A stretch of DNA of 64,000 nucleotides from SR-FBR-E99 sp963732365 (GCA_963732365.1 CAVSZC010000004.1:62001-126000), one strand, 5' to 3'. Positions 1-9,400 are shown, counted from the stretch's first letter. Program-made: numbers and translations. Notes: a model not told the origin generated them from the letters alone.

Positions 1-68
1 GGGAAGAGGTGTCCGCCTGTGCCTCCTCCGCTGATGATAACCCTTATATTTCTTCCTGCCACGCTCAT
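1..68 (-). CDS. murG: MurG N-terminus, cut by window edge
   Basis: Only the first 22-23 codons are inside the window. They include the glycine-rich motif GGGTGGHLFP typical of the N-terminus of MurG, the membrane-associated glycosyltransferase that converts lipid I to lipid II by adding GlcNAc from UDP-GlcNAc. The ATG (66-68) overlaps the ftsW stop in an ATGA arrangement, which fits translational coupling and the usual ftsW-murG order of dcw clusters. The rest of the gene lies beyond position 1. Identity rests on the motif plus gene order. Confidence 0.85.
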   Translation of the reverse strand, partial: MSVAGRNIRVIISGGGTGGHLF

Positions 69-1255
69 GCAACTCTTGTGTCAGTCTGTTCAATGTCAGA
101 GAGCTGTTCGCGCGTCTCACGTGCATTCATGACCCTTGATACGCTTAGTATGGCTCCCAGTGAGAAGCTGATGACCATCACCGAGGTACGCCCCCAACTG
201 ATCATCGGAAGCGTCTGCCCCGTCACGGGGAAGAGGCCGACGGCAACCAGCATGTTGAGAAAGGCCTGGAAGACGATCATGACCGTCAGCCCCAGCACCA
301 TGATCGCCGGGAAGGCATAGTCGCACTTCCTTGCAATCTGTATTCCCCGGAACATCAGTGCCAGGTAACTGAGTATGACTATAATGGCGCCGAAGAGCCC
401 GTATTCCTCGACTATTATGGCGAAGATGAAGTCGGAGTTAGACTGCGGCAGCAGGTTGCGCTGCGTGCTCCCTCCGGGCAGCTTGCCAAAGAGTTTTCCG
501 GTTGAGATGGCTATCTTGGCCTGGTTCGACTGGTAGTCGGCATCGGAGGTTCCCTCCCCGCTGAAATATGTCTCGATACGGTTTTTCCACACCTGAACCC
601 TGTTGTCATCCTTCTTAAGGACCATGAGCAGCGTGGCAAAGAGCAACACGGCAACCAGCCCCATGCCGGCATATGCCATCAGGAATTTGAACGGCACCCT
701 GCCAATGAAGAGGATGATCATGCTTATCATGAAGATCATCAGGGCAGTCGACAGGTTCTCTGACATGATGAGAAGACATACAAGGGCTATCGGTGCAACC
801 AGCCTGATGGTCACAAGCCTGAAGTTGTTAAGCTCATGCTGATAGACCGTCAGTCCCCTTGCGAGATAGATCACCAGTGCCACCTTTGCCAGGTCAGAGG
901 TCTGTATTCTCAGGCCGATGATCGGTATCTCAAGCCAGCGGCTTGCCTCGTTGATGCTTACCCCTGCCACCAGCGTCACTCCAAGCAGTATCATCGCCAC
1001 TACCAGCCCGATGGTGGCAAACTGCATATATTTAATATAAGGTATCCAGTGTGTGACAACGATGATGATCAGCCCCAGAATCAGCATGATGAACTGTGTC
1101 CTAAGGAAATAGAAAGTGTTCCCATGATGTGACGAATAAGCAACGCCGACGGACGAGCTGTAGACTGACAGCAGTGAAACAAGCATAAAGAGGGCTATCA
1201 GTCCCCACATGTACCTGTCTCCCTTGAAAAACCGTCTTATCGTCACACCTGCCAT
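65..1255 (-). CDS. ftsW: FtsW, SEDS-family septal peptidoglycan polymerase
   Basis: A 396-residue polytopic membrane protein of the SEDS family, which polymerises glycan strands from lipid II at the division septum together with its class B PBP. It has about ten hydrophobic segments. Visible family signatures are QTSDLAKVAL near residue 118, the ENLST segment near 166, and SNSDFIFAIIVEE near 272, in which Asp275 matches the conserved SEDS aspartate. Its partner FtsI is encoded in the same gene train. FtsW rather than RodA is chosen from its place between murD and murG. It starts 3 bases after murD. Confidence 0.95.
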   Translation of the reverse strand: MAGVTIRRFFKGDRYMWGLIALFMLVSLLSVYSSSVGVAYSSHHGNTFYFLRTQFIMLILGLIIIVVTHWIPYIKYMQFATIGLVVAMILLGVTLVAGVSINEASRWLEIPIIGLRIQTSDLAKVALVIYLARGLTVYQHELNNFRLVTIRLVAPIALVCLLIMSENLSTALMIFMISMIILFIGRVPFKFLMAYAGMGLVAVLLFATLLMVLKKDDNRVQVWKNRIETYFSGEGTSDADYQSNQAKIAISTGKLFGKLPGGSTQRNLLPQSNSDFIFAIIVEEYGLFGAIIVILSYLALMFRGIQIARKCDYAFPAIMVLGLTVMIVFQAFLNMLVAVGLFPVTGQTLPMISWGRTSVMVISFSLGAILSVSRVMNARETREQLSDIEQTDTRVA

Positions 1256-1258
1256 AAC

Positions 1259-2596
1259 CTATAAGTTTCTTACAGCCAGCTTGAACTGCCGGCCGCGGTC
1301 TTCATAGTTGTTAAAGAGATCAAAACTCGCGCAAGCCGGAGAGAGAAGCACAGTATCACCCTTGTGAGCAAGGTAATAGGCCGATCTGACCGCCTCCTCC
1401 ATCGACGTCGTCTCCACTATCGTGGGAACGACTCCGCCAAAGGCCTCGATGATCTTATGGTTATCCTTACCGAGGCATACGATGGCCTTGACCTTCTCCT
1501 TCACCACCGTGCTGAGCTCCGAATAGTCATTCCCCTTGTCAATCCCTCCGGCGATCCAGATCACTTCTGACTTCATGCACTCAAGAGCGTACCACGTCGA
1601 ATTGACGTTCGTCGCTTTTGAGTCATTAATGAAGTTTATTCCCGCCACCATTATGACAGACTCAAGCCTGTGCTCTACCCCCTGGAAGTCGGTCAGACTC
1701 TCCCGTATAGTCTCCTTGCGGATGTTCAGAACCTTTCCCGCGATGGCGGCAGCCATCGAGTTGTAAGTGTTGTGGCGTCCTTTCAGCGCCAGGTCGTGGA
1801 TGGTCATAAGGCTGGATTTTTGGGTTATGTCAAGAATAATGTTGTCATTTTCAACGCAGGCGGCCATGCCTTCGCAACGGTCAATGGAGAAGGGAAGCGA
1901 CCTGGAACTGATGGTCCGTTTCTCCACCTCCCTGAGTGTCACCGGATCATCGGCACACCATATAAATACGTCATCTGAGTTCTGGTTGCGGATGACGCGC
2001 ATCTTGGAGTCTACATAGTTCTGCATCTCGTAGTTGTACCTGTCGAGATGGTCGGGGGTGATGTTCATCAGTATGGCCATCTCGGCCCTGAAGTCATACA
2101 TGCCGTCAAGCTGAAAGCTGCTGAGCTCGATGACATAATAGTCATATCCCCCCTCAGCCACGGCCAGAGCAAAGCTGTTGCCCACATTGCCGGTCATTGC
2201 CACATTAAGCCCGGCCTTCTTCATCATGTGGAAGATGAGGTTGGTGGTGGTGGTCTTGCCGTTACTGCCGGTGATGCATATCTTGTATCCCGATGTATAG
2301 CGACCGGCAAACTCGATCTCCGAGATCACGGGGATATTCTTTTCATGCAGTGCAACTATCATCGGATTCTTTTCCGGTATCACCGGACTCTTTATCACCT
2401 CGTCGGCATTCAATATCAGATCGAGCGTATGCTTCCCTTCCTCAAAAGGTATATTGCGTGACGCGAGCATCTCACGGTACTTGTCCTTTATCGTCCCGCT
2501 GTCGGAGACGAAGACGTCAAAACCATGCTTCTGTGCCAGCACTGCTGCACCTGCTCCGCTCTCTGCTGCTCCCAGTATAACTATCCTCTTCTTCAT
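1259..2596 (-). CDS. murD: UDP-N-acetylmuramoylalanine--D-glutamate ligase MurD
   Basis: A 445-residue Mur ligase that adds D-glutamate to UDP-MurNAc-L-Ala in the cytoplasm, using ATP. The N-terminal Rossmann-like region begins KKRIVILGAAESG, the ATP-binding loop GSNGKTTTT is at residues 110-118, and NDSKATNVNS with the following segment matches the C-terminal ligase domain. Length is normal for MurD. It lies 3 bases downstream of mraY and 3 bases upstream of ftsW, as expected in one polycistronic dcw unit. The distinction from MurE and MurC comes from the N-terminal sequence and gene order. Confidence 0.96.
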   Translation of the reverse strand: MKKRIVILGAAESGAGAAVLAQKHGFDVFVSDSGTIKDKYREMLASRNIPFEEGKHTLDLILNADEVIKSPVIPEKNPMIVALHEKNIPVISEIEFAGRYTSGYKICITGSNGKTTTTNLIFHMMKKAGLNVAMTGNVGNSFALAVAEGGYDYYVIELSSFQLDGMYDFRAEMAILMNITPDHLDRYNYEMQNYVDSKMRVIRNQNSDDVFIWCADDPVTLREVEKRTISSRSLPFSIDRCEGMAACVENDNIILDITQKSSLMTIHDLALKGRHNTYNSMAAAIAGKVLNIRKETIRESLTDFQGVEHRLESVIMVAGINFINDSKATNVNSTWYALECMKSEVIWIAGGIDKGNDYSELSTVVKEKVKAIVCLGKDNHKIIEAFGGVVPTIVETTSMEEAVRSAYYLAHKGDTVLLSPACASFDLFNNYEDRGRQFKLAVRNL

Positions 2597-2599
2597 TCT

Positions 2600-3856
2600 C
2601 TATCTCATCTTGAGCGTTACCACACTGAACACCGCCAGTATTATGGCGACGATCCAGAATCGTGTAACTATCTTTGGTTCAGGATATCCTTTTTTCTGAT
2701 AATGGTGATGCAGCGGCGCCATCAGGAATATGCGCCTTCCCTCGCCGTACAGTCTCTTCGTCCTCTTGAACCAGCTGACCTGCATCACCACAGACAGGTT
2801 CTCTACGAGGAAGATCCCGCAGAGGATGGGTATCAGCAGCTCCTTCCTGGTGATGATTGCAAGAACGGCGATAATACCTCCGAGGGTCAGGCTGCCGGTA
2901 TCGCCCATGAAGACCTGCGCCGGGTATGAGTTGTACCACAGGAACCCTATCGTGGCACCTGCGAAGGCGCTGACAAAGATCACCAGCTCGCCTATGTTGG
3001 GTATATACATTATATTCAGATAGTCGGCATAGATGATGTTACCTGAGACATAGGCAAGCACCCCCAGCGTTACCCCCGACACCGCGGAGGTACCGGTCGC
3101 CAGCCCGTCAAGCCCGTCAGTAAGATTTACCCCGTTTGATACAGACACCACAATGAATATCACCACCACCACGAAGACCAGCCACCCCAGCAGCTGCTTT
3201 GTCTCACCTTTTGCAAAGGGGACAAGCCATGAGTAGTCGAACTCATTATCCTTTACAAATGGTATGGTGGTCTTGGTCGATTTGATGTTGACTGCTGTCG
3301 TCTCAGGAAATACATTCTCCTGTTCCATGTGAGACACATCATACATAGGCGCCGTGATGTTACGGGGTGCAACGACATCTACCCTGATGACGGCATCCTT
3401 ACTGATGTACAGGGTAAGGGCAACGATCAGCCCCAGCGATATCTGTCCAATGATCTTGAAGCGTCCTGCGAGTCCTTCCTTGTTCTTTTTGAAGACCTTG
3501 ATATAGTCATCCATGAAGCCTATAAAGCCCAGCCAGACGGTTGTGATGAGCATCAGGATGATATATACGTTATCGAGCCTGGCGAAAAGCAGTGACGGAA
3601 TGATGATCGAGGCGATGATTATTATACCTCCCATTGACGGGGTCCCCTGCTTCCTGTACTGTCCCTCGAGATCAAGATCGCGGATAGTCTCGCCTATCTG
3701 CCTGCGCTGAAGGAACCCGATGATCCTCTTGCCGATGAGGAGCGATATGATCAGTGAGGTGATGACTGCAGCGGCAGACCTGAAGGAGATGTAGTTAAAG
3801 ACCCCCGCGCCGGGAATATCCAATGTATCGAGATATCTGAAGAGATAATACAACAT
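2600..3856 (-). CDS. mraY: Phospho-N-acetylmuramoyl-pentapeptide transferase MraY
   Basis: A 418-residue integral membrane enzyme that transfers phospho-MurNAc-pentapeptide from UDP to undecaprenyl phosphate, giving lipid I. Motifs seen are GLAGRFKIIGQ, the active-site NLTDGLDGLA, the NSYPAQVFMGDTGSL segment and the histidine cluster APLHHHYQ. It is about 60 residues longer than the E. coli enzyme because of an insert around residues 165-230, between membrane segments and before the TDGLDG motif. Bacteroidota MraY proteins typically carry such an insert. It is separated by 1 base from murE and 3 from murD. Confidence 0.96.
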   Translation of the reverse strand: MLYYLFRYLDTLDIPGAGVFNYISFRSAAAVITSLIISLLIGKRIIGFLQRRQIGETIRDLDLEGQYRKQGTPSMGGIIIIASIIIPSLLFARLDNVYIILMLITTVWLGFIGFMDDYIKVFKKNKEGLAGRFKIIGQISLGLIVALTLYISKDAVIRVDVVAPRNITAPMYDVSHMEQENVFPETTAVNIKSTKTTIPFVKDNEFDYSWLVPFAKGETKQLLGWLVFVVVVIFIVVSVSNGVNLTDGLDGLATGTSAVSGVTLGVLAYVSGNIIYADYLNIMYIPNIGELVIFVSAFAGATIGFLWYNSYPAQVFMGDTGSLTLGGIIAVLAIITRKELLIPILCGIFLVENLSVVMQVSWFKRTKRLYGEGRRIFLMAPLHHHYQKKGYPEPKIVTRFWIVAIILAVFSVVTLKMR

Positions 3857-3857
3857 A

Positions 3858-5315
3858 TCAACTCATTTTAAATGCTTTACGTAATTCCTCCCTGTCGTCA
3901 AAGTGATGCTTCACCCCCTTTATATCCTGGTAGGTCTCATGTCCCTTGCCGGCAACTATTATTATGTCGCCGGGCGAAGCCAGCATCACTGCAGCCTTTA
4001 TGGCCTCTGCCCGGCCGGTGATCCTGATCATTTTTGCCATTGCGTCGGGAGTGAGGCCTGCCTGCATCTCGTCTATGATCTGTTCAGGGTCTTCACTGCG
4101 GGGGTTGTCTGATGTGAGTATCAGCCTGTCAGCGCCGTTAGCGGCTATGCGGGCCATAACCGGCCTCTTCGTGCGGTCGCGGTCGCCGCCGGCGCCAACG
4201 ACAACGATCAGCCTGCCGCTCCCCTGCCTCAGCCTGTTGACGGCGTTGATGACGTTTTCGACGGCGTCAGGCGTATGGGCATAGTCAACGATACCGGTGA
4301 TTCCGTCTGATGAACGGATCACCTCCATGCGGCCTGAGACAGGATACAGGGTGCTGAGTACCCTGAGAGCTTCACCCGGTTCTGCACCCAGTAAAACTGA
4401 GGTTCCGTAGACCGCCAGCAGGTTCGATGCGTTATAGTCGCCGATGAAGCGCGTCCATACCTCCGTGCCGTTGATCTTAAGCAGCATCCCTTCAAACCCC
4501 TGCTCGGTGATGATGCAGCGGAAGTCGGCCATGCTGTGCATCGAAAAGGTGTGCTTCGATGCCCTGCAGTTCTGCAGCATGACGCTGCCGTTCCTGTCGT
4601 CAGCGTTCACCAGTGCAAAAGCATCCGGCCTCAGTCCGTCAAAGAATTTCTTCTTCGCTGCAAGGTAATTGTCGAATGTGCCGTGATAGTCGAGATGGTC
4701 GTGGGTGAGGTTGGTAAACACCCCCCCTGAGAATGTAAGTCCGGCAATACGTCTCTGATCGATGGCATGTGAGCTGACCTCCATGAAGGCATACTCGCAT
4801 CCTTCGTCAACCATGGCGGCGAGCAGGGCGTTCAGCCTGACAGGATCAGGTGTTGTATGTGTCGCATCCTCGCGCCTGTGATGGACGTAGTTGCACACAG
4901 TAGAGAGCAGACCGCATTTATATCCAAACGATTCGAAAGTATTGTAAAGCAGGGTGGCTATGGTTGTCTTGCCGTTTGTGCCTGTCACGCCGGTGAGTCT
5001 TATTTTCCGCGACGGGTGATCGTAAAAAGCCGATGCTGCAAGGCCTGTGGCGGCAGCAGAGTCATCTGTGACAATAAAAGTCACACCTTCAGACATCTCT
5101 TCCGGGCGCTGTTCGCATATGACCGCCACGGCTCCAGCTTTCACAGCCCCCGGTATGAAAGCATGTCCGTCACTCTTTGTTCCCCTGACAGCTATAAACA
5201 GACTGCCCTGCCTTACACCGCGCGAGTCGGCTGTCACCCCGGTGATGCTCCTGTCAGCATCTCCATGCATTGAGATGATCTTTATCTCTTCAAGTATCTT
5301 TCTCAGATCTCTCAT
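3858..5315 (-). CDS. murE: UDP-MurNAc-tripeptide synthetase MurE (meso-DAP type)
   Basis: A 485-residue cytoplasmic Mur ligase that adds the third residue to the peptidoglycan stem. The ATP loop GVTGTNGKTT is in the first third, followed by EVSSHAIDQRR and the DNPR tetrad at residues 403-406. DNPR is the recognition motif for meso-diaminopimelate in MurE, so a DAP-type wall is predicted rather than lysine. The C-terminal GKGHETYQ is also standard. Its first codon overlaps the end of ftsI by 4 bases. MurF is not in the window. Confidence 0.96.
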   Translation of the reverse strand: MRDLRKILEEIKIISMHGDADRSITGVTADSRGVRQGSLFIAVRGTKSDGHAFIPGAVKAGAVAVICEQRPEEMSEGVTFIVTDDSAAATGLAASAFYDHPSRKIRLTGVTGTNGKTTIATLLYNTFESFGYKCGLLSTVCNYVHHRREDATHTTPDPVRLNALLAAMVDEGCEYAFMEVSSHAIDQRRIAGLTFSGGVFTNLTHDHLDYHGTFDNYLAAKKKFFDGLRPDAFALVNADDRNGSVMLQNCRASKHTFSMHSMADFRCIITEQGFEGMLLKINGTEVWTRFIGDYNASNLLAVYGTSVLLGAEPGEALRVLSTLYPVSGRMEVIRSSDGITGIVDYAHTPDAVENVINAVNRLRQGSGRLIVVVGAGGDRDRTKRPVMARIAANGADRLILTSDNPRSEDPEQIIDEMQAGLTPDAMAKMIRITGRAEAIKAAVMLASPGDIIIVAGKGHETYQDIKGVKHHFDDREELRKAFKMS

Positions 5316-7441
5316 AGCTTCAGGTCTATTACAGCTGTTCCTCCCCTTGTTATCCTGGCACCTGCCTGCGGCGATTGTCTTATCACCCTGCCCCGTCCGG
5401 TGTACCTGACTCTGAGCCCGCTGTTCTCGAGCAGGAACATCGCATCACGAAGCCCCATCCCCACGACATTGGGCATAAGACCCTCGATGAGAGCCAGGTC
5501 GACCACACGAAGGGTGTCGCCGCTCTCACGCGTCCTCACCCACTCGCTGTCAGCATTTCTCTTTGCCCTTATCTTCAGCGTGCGCAGAGCGTTGTTTATA
5601 TCCTCGTAATAACCGTTGCCGGCCTCGGGGGCCTTCATCACCTTATCATCCGCCGGGGCAAGGGCGATCAGATCGCGGTAGAAACTGTTCGCATATACCT
5701 TGTCGGCTATCTCCCTGAAAACCGGCCCGGCAACCACATTGCCGTAGTAGACGAAGTTGGAGGGTGCAGTGACAACCACGATGCATGAATAGAGCGGATC
5801 GTCAGCGGGAAAATATCCTGCAAAGGATGCCTGGTATGAGACGCGGTCACCGGAACGGTATCCGTATTTCGTATTGGCTATCTGTGCCGTGCCTGTCTTG
5901 CCGGCTATACGGTAGTTGGCGTTCCTCAGGTTCATGGCCGTGCCGCTGTCAACAACACCCTCAAGCATGGCACGTGCCTTTTTTATGGTCGAACGTGAGC
6001 AGATGGCACTGGTGATCACCTCAGGCTCATATGTCTTGATGGTCCAGCTTCCGTCACGCACCTCGGAGACAAAACGGGGTTTCATCATCTTCCCTCCGTT
6101 TGCCACGGCATTGTAGAACGTGAGTATCTGCAGCGGCGTCATCTGAACCTCATATCCGTGAGACATCATGGGTAATGAGATGCCTGACCAGAGCTTCTCT
6201 CCCGGGTATCTTATGACAGGCCTGCCCTCCCCCTTTATCTGCAGGTCCAATGGCTTATTAAGCTGCATCGAATAAAGGCGGTCAACGAATTTCTTCGGGT
6301 TATCCTTGTAGTTTTCGTAGATTATCTTTGCCGTCCCCACATTTGACGAGTGCTCAAACACCTCCTTCACCGTTATGGTTCCAAGCCCCTTCTCCTCGTG
6401 ATCACGTATCACCTTGTCATAATACTTTACGGTACCGTCACCGGTCTCAACCATATCATCAAGGTCAACCACTCCGTCCTCCAGTGCAGCTATCATCGAC
6501 ATCAGCTTGAAGGTCGATCCTGGCTCGGTGCTCTCACCCACAGCATAGTTGTAAGTCTCATGGTACGCTCCGTCCGAGCCCTTTTCAAGGTTGGCGATAG
6601 CCTTGATATCGCCTGTCTTCACCTCCATCACCACCACGCATCCGTGGTGTGCTCCGTGTTTTGAGAGCTGCCTGTAGAGAGCATTCTCGGCGACATCCTG
6701 GAGGTCAAGGTCTATTGTGGTGACGATGTCATGACCGTGCCTGGCACGTATATTCTCGAGGTTATCGACATCGATCCATGCCCCTCCTGTCAGCCGCTGC
6801 TGTACCTTGATACCGTCCTTCCCTGCGAGATAACTGTTGAACGACCCCTCAAGGCCCACGATGTTCACGGTACTGTCTTCAGTGATATAGCCAATGGTTC
6901 GCTTTGCCAGGATACCATTGGGCATGATGCGCATGTTCTCCGGCTGGTAGACAAACCCTCCCCTGAACTTGCCGTACCTGAAGATGGGCAGCTCCTTCAG
7001 ATGCTTAAGGGTCTCGTAGCTGATATGCCTCTTGATCATGAAGTACCTGTCGCCACGCTTGCGGGCTCTTGTCAGCTCATTCTTCCACCCATCGGGGGAG
7101 TGGACTCCCACATACCGCGAAAGGCCCCTGCTGAGACCGCTGATCCCTTTTGCCCATGTTGTGTCAGCCATGCCCGAGCTGCGGGTGTCCATATAGACGG
7201 TGTAATAGGGAATCGAGCTGGCAAGGATACGGCCGTCGTCTGAGAGGATGTCGCCCCGGCTGGCCTTCGCTATCTCCCTGCGGAAGACGATCTTGTCAGC
7301 CATGGCTGCCCACTTCTCCGACTGAACGAACTGAAGGATGATGATACGGATGAAGACGGCAAGGGCCATCGCCACCACTATACCGTAGATTATCCCGGTA
7401 CGTGCCAGTATCTGATCCTTTGGCTTCATCGTCTTACTCAT
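5312..7441 (-). CDS. ftsI: Septal class B penicillin-binding protein FtsI with one PASTA domain
   Basis: A 709-residue peptidoglycan DD-transpeptidase that cross-links septal wall. A single N-terminal membrane segment (about residues 14-38) precedes the PBP dimerisation domain. The transpeptidase motifs are all present: SxxK with the nucleophile at Ser309 (STFK), SxN at 365-367 (SSN) and KTG at 515-517. Residues about 650-709 form a single C-terminal PASTA domain (LMPNVVGMGLRDA...), as is common in Bacteroidota FtsI. It overlaps ftsL by 8 bases and murE by 4. Confidence 0.96.
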   Translation of the reverse strand: MSKTMKPKDQILARTGIIYGIVVAMALAVFIRIIILQFVQSEKWAAMADKIVFRREIAKASRGDILSDDGRILASSIPYYTVYMDTRSSGMADTTWAKGISGLSRGLSRYVGVHSPDGWKNELTRARKRGDRYFMIKRHISYETLKHLKELPIFRYGKFRGGFVYQPENMRIMPNGILAKRTIGYITEDSTVNIVGLEGSFNSYLAGKDGIKVQQRLTGGAWIDVDNLENIRARHGHDIVTTIDLDLQDVAENALYRQLSKHGAHHGCVVVMEVKTGDIKAIANLEKGSDGAYHETYNYAVGESTEPGSTFKLMSMIAALEDGVVDLDDMVETGDGTVKYYDKVIRDHEEKGLGTITVKEVFEHSSNVGTAKIIYENYKDNPKKFVDRLYSMQLNKPLDLQIKGEGRPVIRYPGEKLWSGISLPMMSHGYEVQMTPLQILTFYNAVANGGKMMKPRFVSEVRDGSWTIKTYEPEVITSAICSRSTIKKARAMLEGVVDSGTAMNLRNANYRIAGKTGTAQIANTKYGYRSGDRVSYQASFAGYFPADDPLYSCIVVVTAPSNFVYYGNVVAGPVFREIADKVYANSFYRDLIALAPADDKVMKAPEAGNGYYEDINNALRTLKIRAKRNADSEWVRTRESGDTLRVVDLALIEGLMPNVVGMGLRDAMFLLENSGLRVRYTGRGRVIRQSPQAGARITRGGTAVIDLKL

Positions 7442-7793
7442 TGACTACTATCCTGTATGGCGGTGTCCGCAGCTCCTCGAGCCCCAGTCCGCGTTCCTTA
7501 ACCAGATCATAAACCTCGCTCTGACGGCTTACACTGCCCAGCTCGGCAGAGACGGAGAGCGACTCCGCCCGCATGTCTCTAACCTCCTGCTCCAGCTTTA
7601 TTATCTCACGCTCGACGCGCTCAGCCTGAAACCTGTTGGTGATGAATATGAGAGCCAGTACCACAAGCAGCGAGACATACCTCATATTGTTGAGAATAAG
7701 CCTCTCGGAGATGAATGTCCCGCTGATGAGCCCCCTGAGTACGTTGCCGCTGCTCTTTTTATGTTTCGCCTGCTGCTCTGTCATCGCCGTCAT
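7434..7793 (-). CDS. ftsL: FtsL-like small division protein
   Basis: A 119-residue bitopic protein in the position always held by ftsL, between rsmH and ftsI. A cytoplasmic N-terminus of about 40 residues is followed by one membrane segment (YVSLLVVLALIFITN). Next comes a heptad-rich coiled-coil stretch (VEREIIKLEQEVRDM), as expected for the FtsL/FtsB interaction with FtsQ. Sequence conservation in this family is very low, so the name rests on size, topology and synteny rather than on residues. It overlaps rsmH by 4 bases and ftsI by 8. Confidence 0.8.
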   Translation of the reverse strand: MTAMTEQQAKHKKSSGNVLRGLISGTFISERLILNNMRYVSLLVVLALIFITNRFQAERVEREIIKLEQEVRDMRAESLSVSAELGSVSRQSEVYDLVKERGLGLEELRTPPYRIVVNE

Positions 7794-8689
7794 ATCTTTT
7801 CAGCTATCCTCAGCCTGGCACTGCGTGCCCTGCTGTTTAATGCAGTCTCCTCATCCGTTGGCACTATGACCCTGCGGTTCAGTACTTTGAACGGGACTAT
7901 CAGGTTGCCGTAGAAATCCTTTTCGGTCTTACCGTCGAAATTGCCGGTATGCATGAAGTTCTTTACCAGCCTGTCCTCGAGCGAGTGGTACGTTATCACC
8001 ACCAGCCGGCCTCCGGGCTTCAGCATCTGCAGCGCCTGCTCGAGCATCTCGGTAAGGGCATCCATCTCGCTGTTGACCTCGATGCGCAGCGACTGGAAGA
8101 GCCTGGCGTAGAATTTGTTCATCTCCCTGGCCGGCACCAGCCCCTTGAGCGCCTCAGTCAGATCGCCTACCGTCATGACCGGGGCTTCTGAACGAGCCCT
8201 CACTATTGCTGCTGCAAGCTTCCTTGAGTTAGTCAGCTCACCGTAACGATAGAATACTGAGGCCAGCTCCTCCTCGCTGTATGTGCGGAGTATGTCAGCT
8301 GCCTTCAGGGGTGCCTGGCGGTTCATTCGCATGTCAAGCACGGCATCGCTGCGGAATGAGAAGCCTCTCTCCTGCTCGTCAAACTGGTGGAATGAAACGC
8401 CGAGATCGGCTATCAGCCCGTCAATGGCATCGTAACCGAGGTAACGGAGGTTGTTCTTCAGGTACCTGAAGTTCTGATTCAGGAAGGTCAGCCTGTCGTC
8501 TCGGTGAATGTTGACTGCCGCATCCAGATCCTGGTCAAAGGCAATAAGTTTTCCGGTAGTGAGCTTTTCCAGTATGGATGTTGAGTGGCCTCCGCCTCCA
8601 AAAGTAACATCGACATAGATCCCGTCGGGCCTGAGGTTAAGCCCTGCTATGCTCTCACCGAGCAGAGCGGGGAGGTGATATACCGTCAT
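7790..8689 (-). CDS. rsmH: 16S rRNA (cytosine(1402)-N(4))-methyltransferase RsmH
   Basis: A 299-residue SAM-dependent methyltransferase (formerly MraW) that methylates N4 of C1402 in 16S rRNA. The SAM-binding loop VDVTFGGGGHS lies at residues 26-36, and the segments GLIADLGVSFHQFD and VITYHSLEDRLVKNF are diagnostic for the family. The length is typical. The start codon overlaps the mraZ stop by 1 base, so the two are almost certainly co-transcribed. Confidence 0.97.
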   Translation of the reverse strand: MTVYHLPALLGESIAGLNLRPDGIYVDVTFGGGGHSTSILEKLTTGKLIAFDQDLDAAVNIHRDDRLTFLNQNFRYLKNNLRYLGYDAIDGLIADLGVSFHQFDEQERGFSFRSDAVLDMRMNRQAPLKAADILRTYSEEELASVFYRYGELTNSRKLAAAIVRARSEAPVMTVGDLTEALKGLVPAREMNKFYARLFQSLRIEVNSEMDALTEMLEQALQMLKPGGRLVVITYHSLEDRLVKNFMHTGNFDGKTEKDFYGNLIVPFKVLNRRVIVPTDEETALNSRARSARLRIAEKI

Positions 8690-9153
8690 CAGGTTTTTCC
8701 GGATTCGGGAGATCCAAGCAGCTTCTCTGCCAGGTTGGCAAAGTCGTCAGAAGGCATGTCAATGTGAGTGTAAACCTCTTCCGCCCACATCTCTATTCGC
8801 CCATCCTGCCCGGCAAGGACAACTTCTTTTCCTATTCCTGCAAGGTCGAGCAGACGCTTTGGGATTAGCAGCCTGTTGCTGCTGTCAAGCGCTATCTCAG
8901 CTGTGCCCTTGAAGAAGTTGCGGAGAAAGATGTTGTGCTCCCTGTTGTATGGGTTGATCCTGCTGCGAACCTTATCGAGCTGCCTGTTCCAGTCGTCTAT
9001 TGAGTAGAGAACGAGGCATCTCTCGAAGATATCTTTTCTGACCACGAAGCGATCCTCAGCTGCCGGAGGCATCTGCTTCTTGAATGCCGAAGGGAGGATC
9101 ACTCTTCCCTTAGCATCAAGCTTGCATGTATAATCGCCGATAAATGTGGCCAT
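8689..9153 (-). CDS. mraZ: Transcriptional regulator MraZ
   Basis: A 154-residue protein with two AbrB-like MraZ half-domains, marked by DAKGRVILP at residues 13-21 and DSSNRLLIP at 90-98. MraZ binds DNA upstream of its own gene and represses the dcw cluster. I take the ATG at 9153. A GTG lies one codon earlier at 9156, so the frame could begin Met-Met. It is the first gene of the cluster. A matching operator-like repeat lies 40-75 bases upstream. Confidence 0.96.
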   Translation of the reverse strand: MATFIGDYTCKLDAKGRVILPSAFKKQMPPAAEDRFVVRKDIFERCLVLYSIDDWNRQLDKVRSRINPYNREHNIFLRNFFKGTAEIALDSSNRLLIPKRLLDLAGIGKEVVLAGQDGRIEMWAEEVYTHIDMPSDDFANLAEKLLGSPESGKT

Positions 9154-9192
9154 CACAGTTGTTGTTTCAAGAGGCTAAAGTAAAAATTATTT

Positions 9193-9227
9193 TCCCACTT
9201 TACTCCACTTCCCTCCATTTTTCTTCA
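9193..9227 (-). promoter_or_regulatory. Probable MraZ operator (four pentamers, 10-base period)
   Basis: Read on the minus strand, the pentamers TGAAG, TGGAG, TGGAG and TGGGA occur at 9227-9223, 9217-9213, 9207-9203 and 9197-9193. They are separated by exactly 5 bases. MraZ boxes described in other bacteria are TGGG-type pentamers repeated with 5-base spacers. The position just upstream of mraZ and the exact helical phasing make autoregulation by MraZ the natural reading. The outermost box (TGAAG) is the weakest match. No clear promoter boxes were assigned. Confidence 0.75.
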
Positions 9228-9293
9228 CTTTTGTTGAAAACTTTCATAATCCGAAATGGATGTCTTTGGTTATAAGGAATATAGATAAGAGGT

Positions 9294-9398
9294 TTAACTA
9301 CTGAGTTGCACTGAGTTTTTACTGAGTAACACTGTTTGGATTCAGGAATCAAAAACAGTGAAACTCCCCCTTTACTCTGCGTCACTCTGTGTTAAAAA
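9294..9398. repeat. Palindromic GxxExxY-associated repeat, copy 1
   Basis: A repeat of about 105 bases. The ends are inverted (TTAAC...ACTGAGTT at the left, ACTCTG..CACTCTGTGTTAA at the right). The centre is a near-perfect hairpin in which CACTGTTTGGATTC pairs with GAATCAAAAACAGTG. Copy 2 follows after 2 bases. Similar units occur at 9401-9507, 12072-12170 and, as a right half only, 9994-10044. Confidence 0.8.
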
Positions 9399-9400
9399 AC

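Noticed and set aside
9200..9385. A 61-codon minus-strand open frame upstream of mraZ
   Set aside because: It overlaps the phased MraZ boxes and repeat copy 1 and encodes a repeat-derived sequence with no domain.
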